A stretch of 64,000 nt of DNA from Aquatica leii (lineage: Eukaryota > Arthropoda > Insecta > Coleoptera > Lampyridae): contig CM069435.1 of assembly GCA_035610365.1 (NCBI GenBank), forward strand, positions 3,250,001-3,314,000, read 5' to 3'. The translations under genes and the position numbers were made by a program. The notes under the pieces are model-generated. The model worked only from the letters and a program-made list of their open reading frames with translations. It was not told where the DNA came from and made no database searches. Below are positions 43,450 through 55,599 of the stretch, piece by piece; the stretch's first letter is position 1; each line of letters opens with the position of its first letter.

Positions 43450-44450
43450 GTTTGTTTGTTTCCATTATTATTTTATTTCGTTATAATCTAGGACATTTCT
43501 ATTATTAGGCTAATTATTTGATTTGCAAATTTTGCTAAGATCATTTTTGTAATTTTTTGATTTTAATTATTTATATTTCCATAATTATTTTTAATGTTTC
43601 AAGTTTAATATTTAAAGTTTGATTTTTTAATTCTAATGTAGTAAGTTCATTTTTAAAATAAGATTCACAAAGATAAGCAAACGAACTGTGTTCTTTTTTG
43701 TATGACTGCATTACAAAACTATCTTTCAAGTGAAGTAAAAAATCTTATAGTATTTTGTGATTCCTGTGCAGGCTAAAATAAGAATTTCACAACTTGTCCA
43801 TAAGATGAATAGATTTGCTACAAATAAAGTTTTTCCTATTCGAGGAAACTCCTACATGGAGTGCGATAGAAAAATAAGGACAATTAACTGCAAATTAAGG
43901 GCTGAGTTACCTTAAGACTGAATAAAAGCCTTCAAAAAGGCAAGACTGAAAGCAACCTTATTCAAAATAGAAGAGGTGAATCATTGTTTTATTAGGGAAT
44001 GGAATGCATTTTTAGAACCGATGTATAGCAAAAAATGTCCATTTTTGTCACGGCCAATTAAGGAATTGCTTATGACATTGGAACATCCTCTACTAATTAA
44101 GCATCGCCATTCATATAATGGTTATATTCAGTGGAACAAAATGTCTTTGCAATGGAAACTCAGAATTTAGAAATGCCGTAAGAACTGAAAAAAAGGGATG
44201 CTCACGTAACTGGAGAATATAATGAACCAGGGCACAAAACTCCCTACAGAGACGTAGATATTTCAGATTTTGATAGTGATGACGATGTCGCTGGTTCAGA
44301 TTATGATGTAAGCTACGAAAAAGAATTAAAAAATAGGCAAAGATAACGAATGAAACCAAAAAAAGGGAAGAAAAAGAAAACAGAATACCAAAAACTAGAA
44401 AAAATATATTACAAAAAAGAAAAGACATTCAGGGTTGGTGTATATAACCG
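43450..44450 (+). other. Unassigned region with weak coding traces
   Basis: On the plus strand 43900-44170 reads FKKARLKATLFKIEEVNHC and FIREWNAFLEPMYSKKCPFL. 44220-44400 gives an acidic then basic segment (DISDFDSDDDVAGSDYDV, then KKGKKKKTEYQKLEKIYY). The acidic/basic alternation resembles N-terminal parts of some insect transposon proteins, but I cannot name a family. It is probably relic DNA. Confidence 0.35.
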
Positions 44451-44459
44451 ACAGTGGTA

Positions 44460-45295
44460 GTCGCTGAATGGGAAAAAAGGGTGTGAACAGAACTTAATTT
44501 GAGGTACTATTTACTAATAAATTATGTAATAATATAATGCTAGATTTTTTAAATGGATTATAACGCACATTCTGTCGACAGGATTAAAACTGAATACATG
44601 AACAAATCAATTTAATTTTTAATTTTCGAGTTTTAATCAATTTCTAAAGTATCCTCACTTGAGTAGAGCAATTCTAGTGTCGTGTAATCGTCTACTTTAA
44701 TCTACTACTTTAAAGCTAAGCTTTGTTTTAAGCAAAAAGTATTAGGAAGTATTTGGGTTGTGTGAGTAATACTTTTAAGTTCTTTTTTCCAAGTGATGTA
44801 CAGTAAGAAACACAGATCAAACAACAAAATTTTCAAAACATCTAACTTTATTTGACACATTGAAATAGTCTCACCTCTGCAAAGCTCAAAATAATAAAAA
44901 TGCGATCTCAAAAATATCACCACTGACTGTCATTTGCTTCTGGATTTGTAGTGGTTAAGGACTTTCTGATAACTGTAAATTTTTCATCAAACATAATAAA
45001 TTTCAAAGCAAAAGTGGAACTTCTAAAAAAATTTAGCCAGGCTTTATTTAAATACGGTCGAGTTAAATAAATAATTCGATAATTAAATAAACAAATTGTA
45101 TCACGTGATTTTTGGCAATGTTGCTCAACGTTCTCAACATTGCTCAGCATTAAAAAAACGATTTTAGCCAAGTTTTATGGCGGTTTACACCCTCTGAAAT
45201 TATGACACGATTCGAACTACGTTGCTACATCTTTTCAAATGGGCAAGTTTTAAACTACCAAAAACAAAACGAAAAAAAATTAATTTTACCTGTAA
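44460..45295. other. AT-rich DNA, no gene recognised
   Basis: Minus-strand frames at 44705-44923 and 44917-45171 have no recognised motif and no supporting signals. Confidence 0.4.
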
Positions 45296-45299
45296 ATTT

Positions 45300-45640
45300 C
45301 AAAGGATGTTAGAAAAGAACTTAGTTAGTTTGTAGGTAGACGATTTTATAGTTCATACGATAAGCCAAAGAGGTTTCAGTTTGCTTTAAAACGACAGTAG
45401 CACTGCCTTTGTCTGCTGAAAGAATGATGATATTAAAACTTTCAAGGCTTACTCTTCTGTCTTAGAAATTTTTGATTTAGGAGTTTTAGATGTGTTCAGA
45501 ATTTTGAGATGTTTTATAAAAAACTCAACAATACATAAAATATCTTTTTTTAGGATGTTTGGGAGCAACAACAAAATTCAAATCTTTAAATTCTTATTTA
45601 ATCTGTTATCTTATGATTGTTTGGTAAAAATGCCAAGTTC
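45300..45640 (-). pseudogene. Possible PLE N-terminal fragment
   Basis: The minus strand contains NIIILSADKGSATVVLKQTE near 45380-45440. It resembles the ADKG-type motif before the RT of Penelope-like proteins, with a helix-rich segment ahead of it. Stops surround it and the RT is absent, so this is a weak call. Confidence 0.4.
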
Positions 45641-46018
45641 GGATTGGATTCGGAAGTAGAAATGTCCTACACACGAACACGTAGATGTAGATAATGATTC
45701 ATGTGCTGATCGAGTTACTTTTGGTGACTATCACGGTTTTCTTTTCGACTAAGCGTAGCTTTGTAGCCATTGTAATATTATACCAGGCATCTGGAGCTGT
45801 TTTTTTTAAATACGTCAGTATCAAAACCTCCATACTTCGGTACATTTCATTACATTGATTCTTACAGCGGTGAAACAAATCAACGCTAGCTAAACAGCTG
45901 CAGAATGTAGTAATTTTGTGCTAGTTGATTTAACTGTAGCTCCCGTCTTGGTTCACCGATCAAAAAAATTTTTTAATGTGGTTAATTCTGCTTATTTTTT
46001 TGTGTTTTATGTCAACTT

Positions 46019-46408
46019 AATTTGTTTACAGACGAAGCTTATTTTACACGATACAGTGTATTTATTTCTTGCAATAATCACCTCTGGTGTGATGGAAATT
46101 CGTGGACAGCAACGACGTGTTTTAATAAATGTTTGAGCTGGAATTGTAGGGAGTACGTTATTAGATCCTACATTCTCCTAAACCAATTGAATGGTAAAAA
46201 TTATTTTAATTTCTTTCCGCTAGAGCTTTTTGATGACTTACCGTTAAACATCAGACAAAGACTAAATAGAGAATATCCGAAGTAGATTGGGAGAGGAGGT
46301 CCTGTTACGTTGCCAGTTTAAGTGCTTCTTCTTGCAAGTGTTTCTTCTAATATTAAAACACGCTGCCGGGCTTGTGTTGTTGTTTCGGAATTTAGTAGTC
46401 ACTCTGAA
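46019..46408 (+). pseudogene. DDE-type (IS630/mariner-like) transposase fragment
   Basis: The plus strand reads FTDEAYFTRYSVFISCNNHL (first catalytic Asp region, FTDEA), VIRSYILLNQLNGKNYFNFF, FDDLPLNIRQRLN and IGRGGPVTLP. A final NIKTRCRACVVVSEF segment corresponds to the C-terminal RCQAC motif of this family. The block with the second Asp (WFQxDGAPAH) is deleted between RQRLN and EYPK. The last bases abut the 3' end of an RTE-like LINE. Confidence 0.7.
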
Positions 46409-47076
46409 TCGAAATAGCTAGAGTTTTGGACAAGACTCGAGAGTATATTCAGTGACAAACGTTTTTTGTCTTGTGTCAGTGTTTTCGCTTCTTGCCAGCT
46501 TTTATTGTACTTTTTCAGAATTTCTGTTATTTTCTCATCCCACCTCCTCTTTGGTCTTCCTCTTGGTCTTTTCATGCTTGATTTAGTTTCCCAGATAAGT
46601 TTGGTTTGTTTATTGTTTCCCATTCTGTTTAAGTGTCCGAACCATCTCAGCTGTTGTCTTTCTATAGCGTTCTTTATGGATTCTACCTTTAGTGTTGTAC
46701 GTATTTCTCCATTTCTTACTCTATCTATTTTTGTTACTCCCTTGATTCCTCTTAAGCATTTCATTTCGCATGCTTGTATCTTGCTTTCTTGCTTTTTTGT
46801 GAGCGTCCAGCTTTCACAACCGAATGTCAATATTGGTTTATAAATGGTGTTGTATACTGTTAATTTTGTTCTATTGCTTACTTCTTTTTTTCTAATAAAT
46901 ACATTACTTAGTACATAATACACTTTATTGGCACTTTCAATTCTATTATGTATTTCGACTTCGTTTTTTCCATCCTTTTGTATTGTAACGCCCAAATATG
47001 TAAAGTTATATTTTTGTTCAATTTCTTTATTGTTAAGTTGTACTTTCGCTTTTGTGTTGTTCCTTCCTAATATCAT
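46399..47076 (-). CDS. LINE ORF2 C-terminal domain
   Basis: This 225-codon open frame continues the RT protein: YNFTYLGVTIQKDGKNEVEI, YNTIYKPILTFGCESWTL, IERQQLRWFGHLNRM and RPRGRPKRRWDEKI. This YLG-ESW-WFGH-RWxD pattern is the usual C-terminal region of RTE-like ORF2 proteins. The frame is intact, but it is separated from the catalytic part by a lesion near 47100, so it would not be translated as part of a full protein. Confidence 0.75.
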   Translation of the reverse strand: MILGRNNTKAKVQLNNKEIEQKYNFTYLGVTIQKDGKNEVEIHNRIESANKVYYVLSNVFIRKKEVSNRTKLTVYNTIYKPILTFGCESWTLTKKQESKIQACEMKCLRGIKGVTKIDRVRNGEIRTTLKVESIKNAIERQQLRWFGHLNRMGNNKQTKLIWETKSSMKRPRGRPKRRWDEKITEILKKYNKSWQEAKTLTQDKKRLSLNILSSLVQNSSYFDSE

Positions 47077-47139
47077 TACCTTAGTCTTATCTATGTTTAT
47101 TTTAAGGTTGCGTTTTTGTAGTGCACTGTTCTATAGCTG

Positions 47140-48240
47140 CTAGTTTTCTTCTAGATCTTCCGCGTTTTTAGCACAAATCATCAATTCGTCTGCGAACGCA
47201 CACTCAGTTATATAAACTGGTTCCATATATCTGTAGCCCACTAGTAGTTTCTTAGCCTGATCCTTAACTTCTTTTATTACGTCATCTAGTACAATGTTGA
47301 ATAATGTTAGAGTTAGGACTCCACCACCCTGTCTCACTCCCTATTTCGTCGCAAATTTTTCTGACTCCAAGTTGTTTGTTTTAATCTGGTTCCACGTGTT
47401 TTTGTACCAGCTGGTTATGTTCTTTCTTAATCTTTTCCCAATTCCTCTTTTCTTAAGGCTATCCCAGATGATTCTTCTCGGTATACTATCGAAAGCTTTT
47501 TCGAGGTCAATAAACGCTATATATATGTCTTTTCCGTGGTATTTTTCTATTAATTGTTTTATGGTAAATATGTGGTCTTGTATTCCACTACCTTTTTTGA
47601 AGCCACTTTGGGATTCTTCCATTTGAGTTTCTGTTTTAGCGTTTAGTTTGTCGTCTAGCAGTCTCTCGTATACTTTGTATGCGTTACTCAGTAGCGTTAT
47701 CCCTCTATAATTTTTACATTTTTTTTTATTTCCCGACTTATATATGGGTAATATTATACCGATTTCCCACTCTTTAAGAATCCTGCTTTGTTCTGCAATT
47801 TTATTGATCAATATTGTTAGTACTTCTATTCCGTTATTTTCTAGCAATTTTAGCATTTCTGCACTTATACCATCATGTCCCGGCGCTTTGCCTCTTTTGA
47901 GTTTATTTATAGCTTCTCTTACTTCTTCTGTTCTAAATGCTTCTTCTTTTTCTTGTCCATTGTCTTCTTCTTCTCCTTGTTCACTATTTCCTTCCACATT
48001 ATCTAGTGTGTCTGTTACTTCCACATTTAATAATTGATCGAAGTATTCTTTCCATCGCCGCATTATATCTTCATTTTGAGTTAACGTTTTCCCTTCCTTC
48101 GAGTTGATGTGTTGCAATTTATCTTCTTTTCCTAATATTTTATAGAACAGTTTTTGGTTACCCGCACTATCTTTTTCCATCTTTTCGCCGAATTCTTCCT
48201 ATGCTTTTTGTTTTGCGGTTTTTACAGATTCTTTAACTCG
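47140..48240 (-). pseudogene. LINE reverse transcriptase domain
   Basis: The frame 47341-48180 (279 codons) contains INKLKRGKAPGHDGISAEML, EWEIGIILPIYKSGNKKKCK and NYRGITLLSNAYKVYERLL. IYIAFIDLEKAFDSIPR (first Asp) and a long thumb-side helix follow. After a stop at 47341, 47140-47337 gives GVLTLTLFNIVLDDVI and ECAFADELMI, in which the usual FADD box reads FADE. The loss of that Asp and the in-frame stop make it inactive. Confidence 0.85.
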
Positions 48241-48599
48241 TAATCTCTGAGCTTTATATTGCTTATAGTTTTCATTGTTTTTGTTTCTTAGATATTTTTC
48301 CATTTTATATTCTTTAACTTTACTGCTTCGTTTATCTCTGCGTTCCACCAATGCGTTTTCTTTAGATTTTTGTTATCGTTTGTCTCTCCACATGTTATTT
48401 TAGCTGTATTCAGTATTGCTTCTTTAATGTTTATTCATAGTTCTTCTATATTATATTTTCTTATATTTATTTTCATGTTTTTCATTTCTTTTTCTATTTT
48501 TGCAGTATATTTATTTGCTACTTCATCTTCTTGCAGTTTGTATGTTTTTATTTTTATCTTCGTTTGTGAGGTTGTTTTTGTGCACTTTTTGTTTTCTTT

Positions 48600-49340
48600 A
48601 GTTTCTGCTGCTATCCTCGTTTTTGATACTACCGGGTAGTGATATTTCGACGCCTCTTCTTACTCTTGTGTCTTTTATATTTTTTCTATATTGTTTATTT
48701 ATTATTACGTAGTCAATAATCGATTTTTCTTTTCTGCTCACTACTTCTCTAGTATATTTATGGATGTCTTTGTGCTTGAAAAAGGTGTTGGTTATTATTA
48801 AGTTGTTCATTATGCAGAAGTCTATTAATCTTTTCCCGTTATTATTTATAATTTTTTCTCCGAATTCGTCGTCTTTTTTTTCCTATCCTTCCGTTTATAT
48901 CACCTGTTATAATTATTCTTCCACTTATATTTTCTATTGCCTCTGATAATTGCTCCCAGAACTGATTTTTTATTTGCACTTTTTCACCTTCTCCTGGTCC
49001 ATATGCAATTATTAACGTGGTTCTATTGGTGTTTTTTAACTGCATTTCTATTTTAAGTATTCTTTCTGTAATAACCGTCCATTTTTTAATGTATTTATTT
49101 ATTTCCTTTTTCATTATGCATCCCACTAAATTTTCACTAGGTAGAATTATTCTTCTTTTACCTTTCTTTTTAGTTTCTGTTATTCCTAAAATATGTAGTT
49201 TTGCTTTGTTAAATTCTTCGTCCAATTCGTACATTTTTCCTGCTAAACCTCTTATGTTCCAAGTTCCTATTTTCCATCCATTCCTTATCTCTACCTTATT
49301 CGTTGTCTCATTGGTCCGTCCAGTTTTCATATTTTCTGTA
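48600..49340 (-). pseudogene. LINE AP-endonuclease domain
   Basis: The frame 48842-49357 has NGWKIGTWNIRGLAGKMYEL (the catalytic Asn region), LHILGITETKKKG (the Glu-containing TE motif) and IIAYGPGEGEKVQIK. IIITGDINGRIGKK holds the GDxN motif. 48598-48810 continues with IIDYVIIN, the C-terminal DxV motif, where other members end in SDH. A frameshift near 48840 separates the two frames. The domain nicks chromosomal DNA to prime reverse transcription. Confidence 0.8.
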
Positions 49341-49353
49341 TTTAGTTTTTTTT

Positions 49354-50050
49354 TCAAGCCGTACGCGTTATTTGTCTTATTTGTTCTTCAAAGTTTTGAC
49401 CTTCCGGGGACCTTTCTGTTACTTTTCTCTTGTAATTTGTGTTTTGATTCCATGTGTTTGTTTCTTGCTTTTCCTGTTGTGATTCGTAGGATGTGCCTGC
49501 TTTATTGTAAATCTTTAGTTTGTCGTAGATTAAATATGCTGTTTGTCCTTTTTCTCTAGCTTCTTTTAGTAGTGGTATTAATTTTTTTCTTTGTTCTTGC
49601 ACCTTTTTTGTGTAGTCGTCGTCTATCCAAATATCTAATCCTTTAAAATTTTTTGCGCTGCTTAAAAATTTTTTTTTGTACCTGTCTTTATTAATTTAAT
49701 TAATATTGGTTTTGTTTTTCCTTCAGTAGGTTTTCCTAGTCTTTTTGCTTCGTCGATCTCTATCTTTTTATGTAGGCTAATTCCTATCTTGTCAATTACT
49801 ATACAAACTTTTTCTCTAGTTACTTCTTCACACTCGTTTATATTCTTTGATACTTTTTATTATGAGATTTTTTAATATGAGATTTTTTCCTTTTTTTTCT
49901 CTTTCCAACATTTCTATTCTTTCGTTTTGCTCGGCCACTTTTTTTTGTAAGTTTTGTGTTTTCCTCTTTAACTTGGTTTAATTCTTGTATTAACTTGTCC
50001 AGTTTTTCTTTTGTTTGCTTCGTGTTATTGTTTATAGATTTAGTTTTAGG
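49354..50050 (-). pseudogene. LINE ORF1, coiled-coil protein
   Basis: The minus strand starts near 50050 with a heptad-rich segment (KEKLDKLIQELNQVKEENTK) and continues with a run rich in Lys and Glu. After frameshifts it gives GLDIWIDDDYTKKV and the frame 49354-49602 (QRKKLIPLLKEAREKGQTAY, then LIYDKLKIYNKAG). The layout of coiled coil followed by a nucleic-acid-binding-like region with the AY..YDKL..Y end is typical of LINE ORF1 proteins. At least two frameshifts are present. Confidence 0.65.
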
Positions 50051-50289
50051 TTTTTATATAAACAAATTTTTAGTAGTTTGTATTTTTACTAACTCTGCTG
50101 TTGTTTATTTACAATGAGATGTTAAATTACGTGTTTTTATAGATGTCGGTTATTGTTCTTTTAATTTAATTGATAACGTATTTTAATGAAATATTTTATT
50201 AAATTATAGTGTTTGTGTCACTAACCTTAAGTTATCCGTTATCGAGCGTCCTTGCCTTCGCGTATGTTGTGATTTCGCACTGTCTTGTT

Positions 50290-53200
50290 TTGTTATATTT
50301 ATTTACTATAAAACCTTTTATTTACTTACTTATTCACTTTTGATTTATTAATTGTTTGTTTCCACTATTTTCAAAAAACTTTGTATTAAAATTTTTCAAA
50401 TTATGTTGGAATAAAGCCTGAATACAGGTGTTTTATCGCCAACGCTTTAATTAACGTCTAACTTTGACCACCAATGTACATAATCGTCTATATACAAGAG
50501 CTAATTGTATTGTTTGTACAGTAAATTTTATAATGAAACGCTCAGAAGCTTTGAGATCATTCAAGATGATTCGAGGTGATTACCGGAATGTTGTCAAAGC
50601 CAATAAAAGATGTCGGTCTAAATAAATGTAGTGTTTAACGCGGGTGCTAAGATATATAAAAGTGCATCAAGTGAAAATAAATACCAGTGTAAATAAACAA
50701 GAAGTTCAACTTATCGCGGACAGTATTTGTAAATATCGAATCATAGTCATATATAAATTACTTGGAAGTCGTTTCTCTTAAATATCGTTACATAAAATTA
50801 GTTACGTTTATAAAAACTAGTTCTAAATTTTGTATACATAGTTAGTTTTAAATAAATTAACTTTACAATTTGTTACAAAAACTATTGCAGTTTGATTTTG
50901 AGTAATAACTATAAAATTTGATTCTATACGTATCGAATTTATGGAAAAACTTTGTAATAAATAGCAAACTATACAGCACAAATACGATTTTTTTCAAAAT
51001 TTGATTTCATTAGATGTAGATAAAAACGTTTGAATTTAAATTGTTGATGCAATCCGTAATGAACAAAATTAACAAACAATACGAATCATTAAATTGTATT
51101 TTAAAATACAAAATGCAACTATTATTTCCTAGGTGGTTATAGAAAATAACACTTTTTTACTTCTTCTTTCGAATTTAATGTCAAATAGCAAAGTAATAAA
51201 AATAAAAGTTTGAGACAGTAAAATAAATACGAATCATAATGATGTGGTTGTTTCTAAAGTTTCTGCACATTAATAAACTTACGTTTATATTATAACAGAA
51301 TTGTAATTTTAAATAAATCTTGTTTTAGTTACATAAATTACCATCACATCAATTCAAATTCTAGCTACAAATAAGTAAAGAGCTTTGTGCTTTTTTAAGA
51401 TATTAGTTTAAAAAATAGTACACATGAAACGTTAAAGTTGCACACTGTACTTAACGTAATGTAAAATTATAACTAAAATTACATTTCAAATATCAAGCTT
51501 GAATTGAAGCAAAAAAAAACAATAAATTATACTTTTAATTTATTTACAATCTAATTTTATATAACAAGATTTCAATATTGCAAAATAATTTTACATTTAG
51601 TTTAAATACTATGACAATAATTCCTTGTTTTAAAATTGAGTTTTAAATAATTAAAAAATCATTAATTGATTTTAGGTGCATTTAAAAGCGTTTAAGAAAA
51701 TCTTAGTATAATATCTAATGAGCATGTAATTAATAGAAATTGATTATATTACTACATAAGTTTAAATTAAGTAGATAACCATAAGTAATAAATTTATCTA
51801 AAATCATTAAACGGTAATAATTGGCTAGATTTAACCAACACTTACAATAGGATACATAAAAAACAAAAATGTTTTGCTTTGGAAACTGTTTTTGACAGTT
51901 TTTGCGCACTGTCAACATAAACATTAAACTATTCTTGATCGATTTTGAGACATAGGGGTCTTGTAGTCTTTGTTCTAAATTGAGCATTTTGTTCCTTTGT
52001 GGACTTTTAAAATCTTCGTTTCACTCCGGTTTATAAATGTCCACCTATAAAAAAAAAACGCCAAAGTTACACAGGAACTTATTAAATAAATAACCGTTTT
52101 AGTAATATACGAATTAACTAACGTTTGAGTCAATATATGTCTATATTAATTTGTGGAGAACAGTGGCCACCGCTGATTTTAAAATAAATATCCAAATTTG
52201 CATTTAGTGTCATTCTGTCAATTGTTAAGATGCCGCATTTTTCATTTACCGTTGCTTGGAAAAAGACTGTTCATAAAAATATCTTATGTGTGAATTGGTT
52301 TTTGTGCAAAAAAATATCGTATAATTAGACGTCGGATAATTATGCAGTAACAAACTTTAATATATGCATGAAAATATACATTAAAAACAGTAAAAATATG
52401 CAGTTAAATATGCACTTTATAAAACTGGCACTTTCAACATCGCAGGTTACTATTGGCGCAAATTTTAATTCTGTTATGTTGGTTATATTTAAATTAACAT
52501 TCATTATATAAAAAAAAGTTTAAATGTTCTTAAACAGCATTTTTTCTCAATACCAAAGTTAGTTCGTTGTCAAAAAGTGAGTTTTTTACTTACTACTTTA
52601 AACTATTTAAACACTGTCTTTTAAGAAAAGTGTTTTAGTTTCCAATTGCAGTCAAGTTTTTTATGTACAAGTAAACTTAGATTAAAAGAAACCAAATCTT
52701 TCCGTATACCTTTCATCTTATTTAGAACATTTTGTTACAAGCTTTTGGTTTTACGAACCTTGCACGGCCAACTCACAATAGTCGGGTGTAGGGGGGGTTC
52801 AAAAAAAAAAGGAAATATGCTTAAGGGCGCCAGAGCTGATCCAACGTAATGCTTCTGTTTCGCTCACGACAGAACGGTGTAAACTTGTAACGTAATCGAA
52901 GGTTCGTAATTCTTATACTTGGCTGATCGAGTAGCCCAAATTAGTTCGTAGGGAACAATAACCATAAGAGAGAAAATTAACAAATTTAATCACTTTTAGA
53001 ATATAGTTAACAAATATCACAATTTTAAATTAGAGTAGCAGAATAATCGTTATACATCGAATTCGGAAATCCTAAATACTAGGAGAATTAACAATAAGCA
53101 TTAACAACGGTAGTAAACTTTGATTTCGTAACAAGTAAATTTATAGAATTATATAGAAGATTCAGTACGTGAATGCCTACAGTATCGGCAACACAGAACA

Positions 53201-54870
53201 CACCTTTAAAGTAAATCGAAGTAAATATTCTTCACCCACACACAGTATGCGATACAGTAAACTCAATGATTATAATTACCCTATTGGTAGCTACACATTA
53301 CATGCATTTACAAACGTTATTATGAATCGAAAGTTTGTGAGTAATTTTTCGTGACAACGATATACACAAAAATTAATTAAAATAACTCAACCGAAGTTCA
53401 GCTTCCACTAACACGAAGAAAAACGTTTTTCCCCTTCAGTGGCCTGTAATAAACATTAACCACGAATCGTGTCACACACCAACTCACAAAGAATATTAAG
53501 CTAAAACAATTAGTATTAATAATTCATGAAATATGTATAAAAACCGGTGTATCGACTACTGTACGCAGCGAATCAGAACAGGTGGCTGATAACACAATCA
53601 ACGTCTGCCTTTGGTATTAAAGAGTACTTCTGTGTATCGAATCAGATAAATAGTAACGTATAACAGGTGGCTGATAACCCAGTCGAGTCATCCACATGTA
53701 GTAATATCTCCCACGGTAAGGCTTATCGAGACCTCGTTTTCGTGGCGTGGAAACCGCCTTCCGAAAGCGTATGTGTGCGGTAACGTGATTGCTTAGTAAG
53801 AATTACTATTCACTATCCCCTTTATCGAAAATGTGCTCGAAGTGGAAGAAAAACGGCTCTTAAATGAAAAAGGAATTACGAACGAATTTTAATAAACGAC
53901 AGCAATAGCTTATCCTGTAACGCCTCAAATATTTTATATAATTAAAGTAATTACAATTGAATTTCCATTATTCCGGATAGCATTGGCTAACGAAATTATT
54001 CAACACGTCCAGGCCATTTTATGCAATTGCCAGCATCACGGTTTTCCGCCAAATGACAACCACGAGAAAACGATCGGTAGAGGCCGTCAAAACCCGAATC
54101 TAATTTCAAGTCAATATACACAGTCGTACGTAATACAAATTTCGTACGTAACAATTTTTCTATACTTTGAGTTTTTTCGGTACTATTGATAACACGCTTA
54201 ATAAGTTCAAAATTTGAAATACCCTATCGTGTCACAACTAGAGACGGAGGCAAACTAACACAGTACTAGTCATTTCCTTAAACTTGGTCACACAAGATGG
54301 TGCTTTTAGAAACACTTTCCTTACTGAAGATATCAATAAACTAACAGTTAGATATTTTGAACGGACTAATTCAGCGTGTCCTCACAAGTAATATGAATCT
54401 AGAACTTGTAAACCTTTCATTGCTTTGCACATACACAAACATTTAAAAAAATACAAACACTTTCAGCATTTGCGTTCAATTTTCTAAAACATTTGCATTT
54501 ACAACTATTTTCTATTTTATCAAATAACAAAATGGCAACCAATCAAAAATTTGAAAATAATATATTTAAAAAACCAAAAAAATTAAAAAATTTAAAATCT
54601 ACTTTAACATTTGCCTGAAACATTTTTTTTCGGTTTGTTCAAAAAAGTTTTTATTTAACTTGAATTACAAAATAAATTTTAACAAATTGCAGCAATCGTT
54701 TAAAAGAAAGTACGCTTGCTGTCATTAAACTATGAAACAATAAAAGCGTACTTCAAATTTGAGGAACGTTTTCTAGTTTGTACGTTCAAATTTTAATACT
54801 TTTTGATTTGCTTTTTTAGAAACATCTTTATTTAAAAAAAGAAATATTTACTGTTTTATCTCGAAAAGTT
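50290..54870. other. 4.6-kb AT-rich gene desert
   Basis: No gene, transposon protein or terminal repeat was recognised. The only notable content is an imperfect 85-bp tandem duplication at about 53565-53680 in a locally CpG-richer segment (53560-53780), covered separately, and a G-rich run near 52790. Confidence 0.45.
53565..53690. repeat. Imperfect 85-bp tandem duplication
   Basis: The 15-mer CAGGTGGCTGATAAC occurs at 53579-53593 and 53664-53678, preceded in both cases by a CGAATCAGA block and a GTGTATCGA-like block. The two units are similar but not identical. Confidence 0.6.
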
Positions 54871-54884
54871 TGTGTTGCGTTCAT

Positions 54885-55590
54885 TACTGTACCTTGCATA
54901 ATTTGTGTATTAAATTGCACGATTATCAAAACGCTGGACTTCTTAACATGCTTTTAGTTTTTAGAGAAGCAAAGCGTAATGCAGTTAAATCTCATAAAAT
55001 TTATCGGAGAAGATATCCGAATCGTCAGCAACCAATTGCCGCATTTTCAGACAACAGGTAGACGTTTGTCAGAGACTGGAAAGTTTCACCTAACAAATAG
55101 TGGGAAGTCTAATAGATTTTGTCAAACCCCTGCATTTGAAGAAGCTGTGCTTAATATTGTTAAAGATTGGCCATCTACGAACACCAAAGTAATAACAAAT
55201 AGATTAGATGTAAATCACGTGATGGTTTGGCAAGTTCTGAAGGAACAAGGTCTTTATCCATTTTCTTTCAACCATCAGAGGTGTTTTTAAATGTTTATTT
55301 TATTTTCAGACAAAGCTTATTTTTCAAGAGACGGTGTATTTACTTCTGACAATAATCACCTGTAGTGTGATAAAAATCTCCACGCAACATTTATTCGTTT
55401 TTTTTCCAGTAAATGTATGAGCTTAAATTGTAGGAGAGTACAATATTAGACCCTACATTCACCCAAAGCGATTCAATGGTAAAATTATTTAAATTTTTTA
55501 AATGATGTTCTGCCAGAATTTCTTGATGCCTTACCGCTAAACATTAGACAAACACTTTGGTTTTAACAGGATAGAGCACTGTGTAAATAA
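54885..55590 (+). pseudogene. DDE-type transposase with N-terminal HTH (degenerate)
   Basis: The plus strand has the N-terminal helix-turn-helix (LNMLLVFREAKRNAVKSH, then YRRRYPNRQQP; DUF4817 style). After a frameshift near 55050 it reads GRRLSETGKFHLT, TPAFEEAVLNIVKDWPSTN and HVMVWQVLKEQGLYPF. A deletion follows, then SDKAYFSRDGVFTSDNNHL (first Asp region), YLNFLNDVLPEFLDALPLN and IRQTLWF, close to the position of the second Asp. It is the same family as 46019-46408 and preserves the N-terminal part missing there. Confidence 0.75.
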
Positions 55591-55599
55591 AAAATTATT

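Larger units (their letters stand above)
46400..50280 (-). mobile_element. RTE-like LINE, nearly full length
   Basis: Read on the minus strand: a 5' region near 50280, a coiled-coil ORF1 (about 49354-50050), an AP-endonuclease (about 48600-49340), RT (about 47140-48240) and a C-terminal domain (46399-47076). The RT and endonuclease style (WKIGTWNIRGL start, RPKRRWDEKI end) fits RTE-type non-LTR elements common in insects. It has only a few stops and frameshifts, fewer than most elements here, so it is relatively young. No poly-A tail or microsatellite end was clearly seen. Confidence 0.8.

Noticed and set aside
49017-49559. Plus-strand 180-codon hydrophobic frame, apparently multi-membrane
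   Set aside because: It is antisense to the Lys/Glu/Ile-rich LINE endonuclease and ORF1; hydrophobic codons arise from complementing AAA/GAA-rich coding sequence.
52646-52849. Plus-strand 67-codon frame ending in a G-rich and A-rich run
   Set aside because: No motif; composition-driven and close to a poly-G/poly-A tract.
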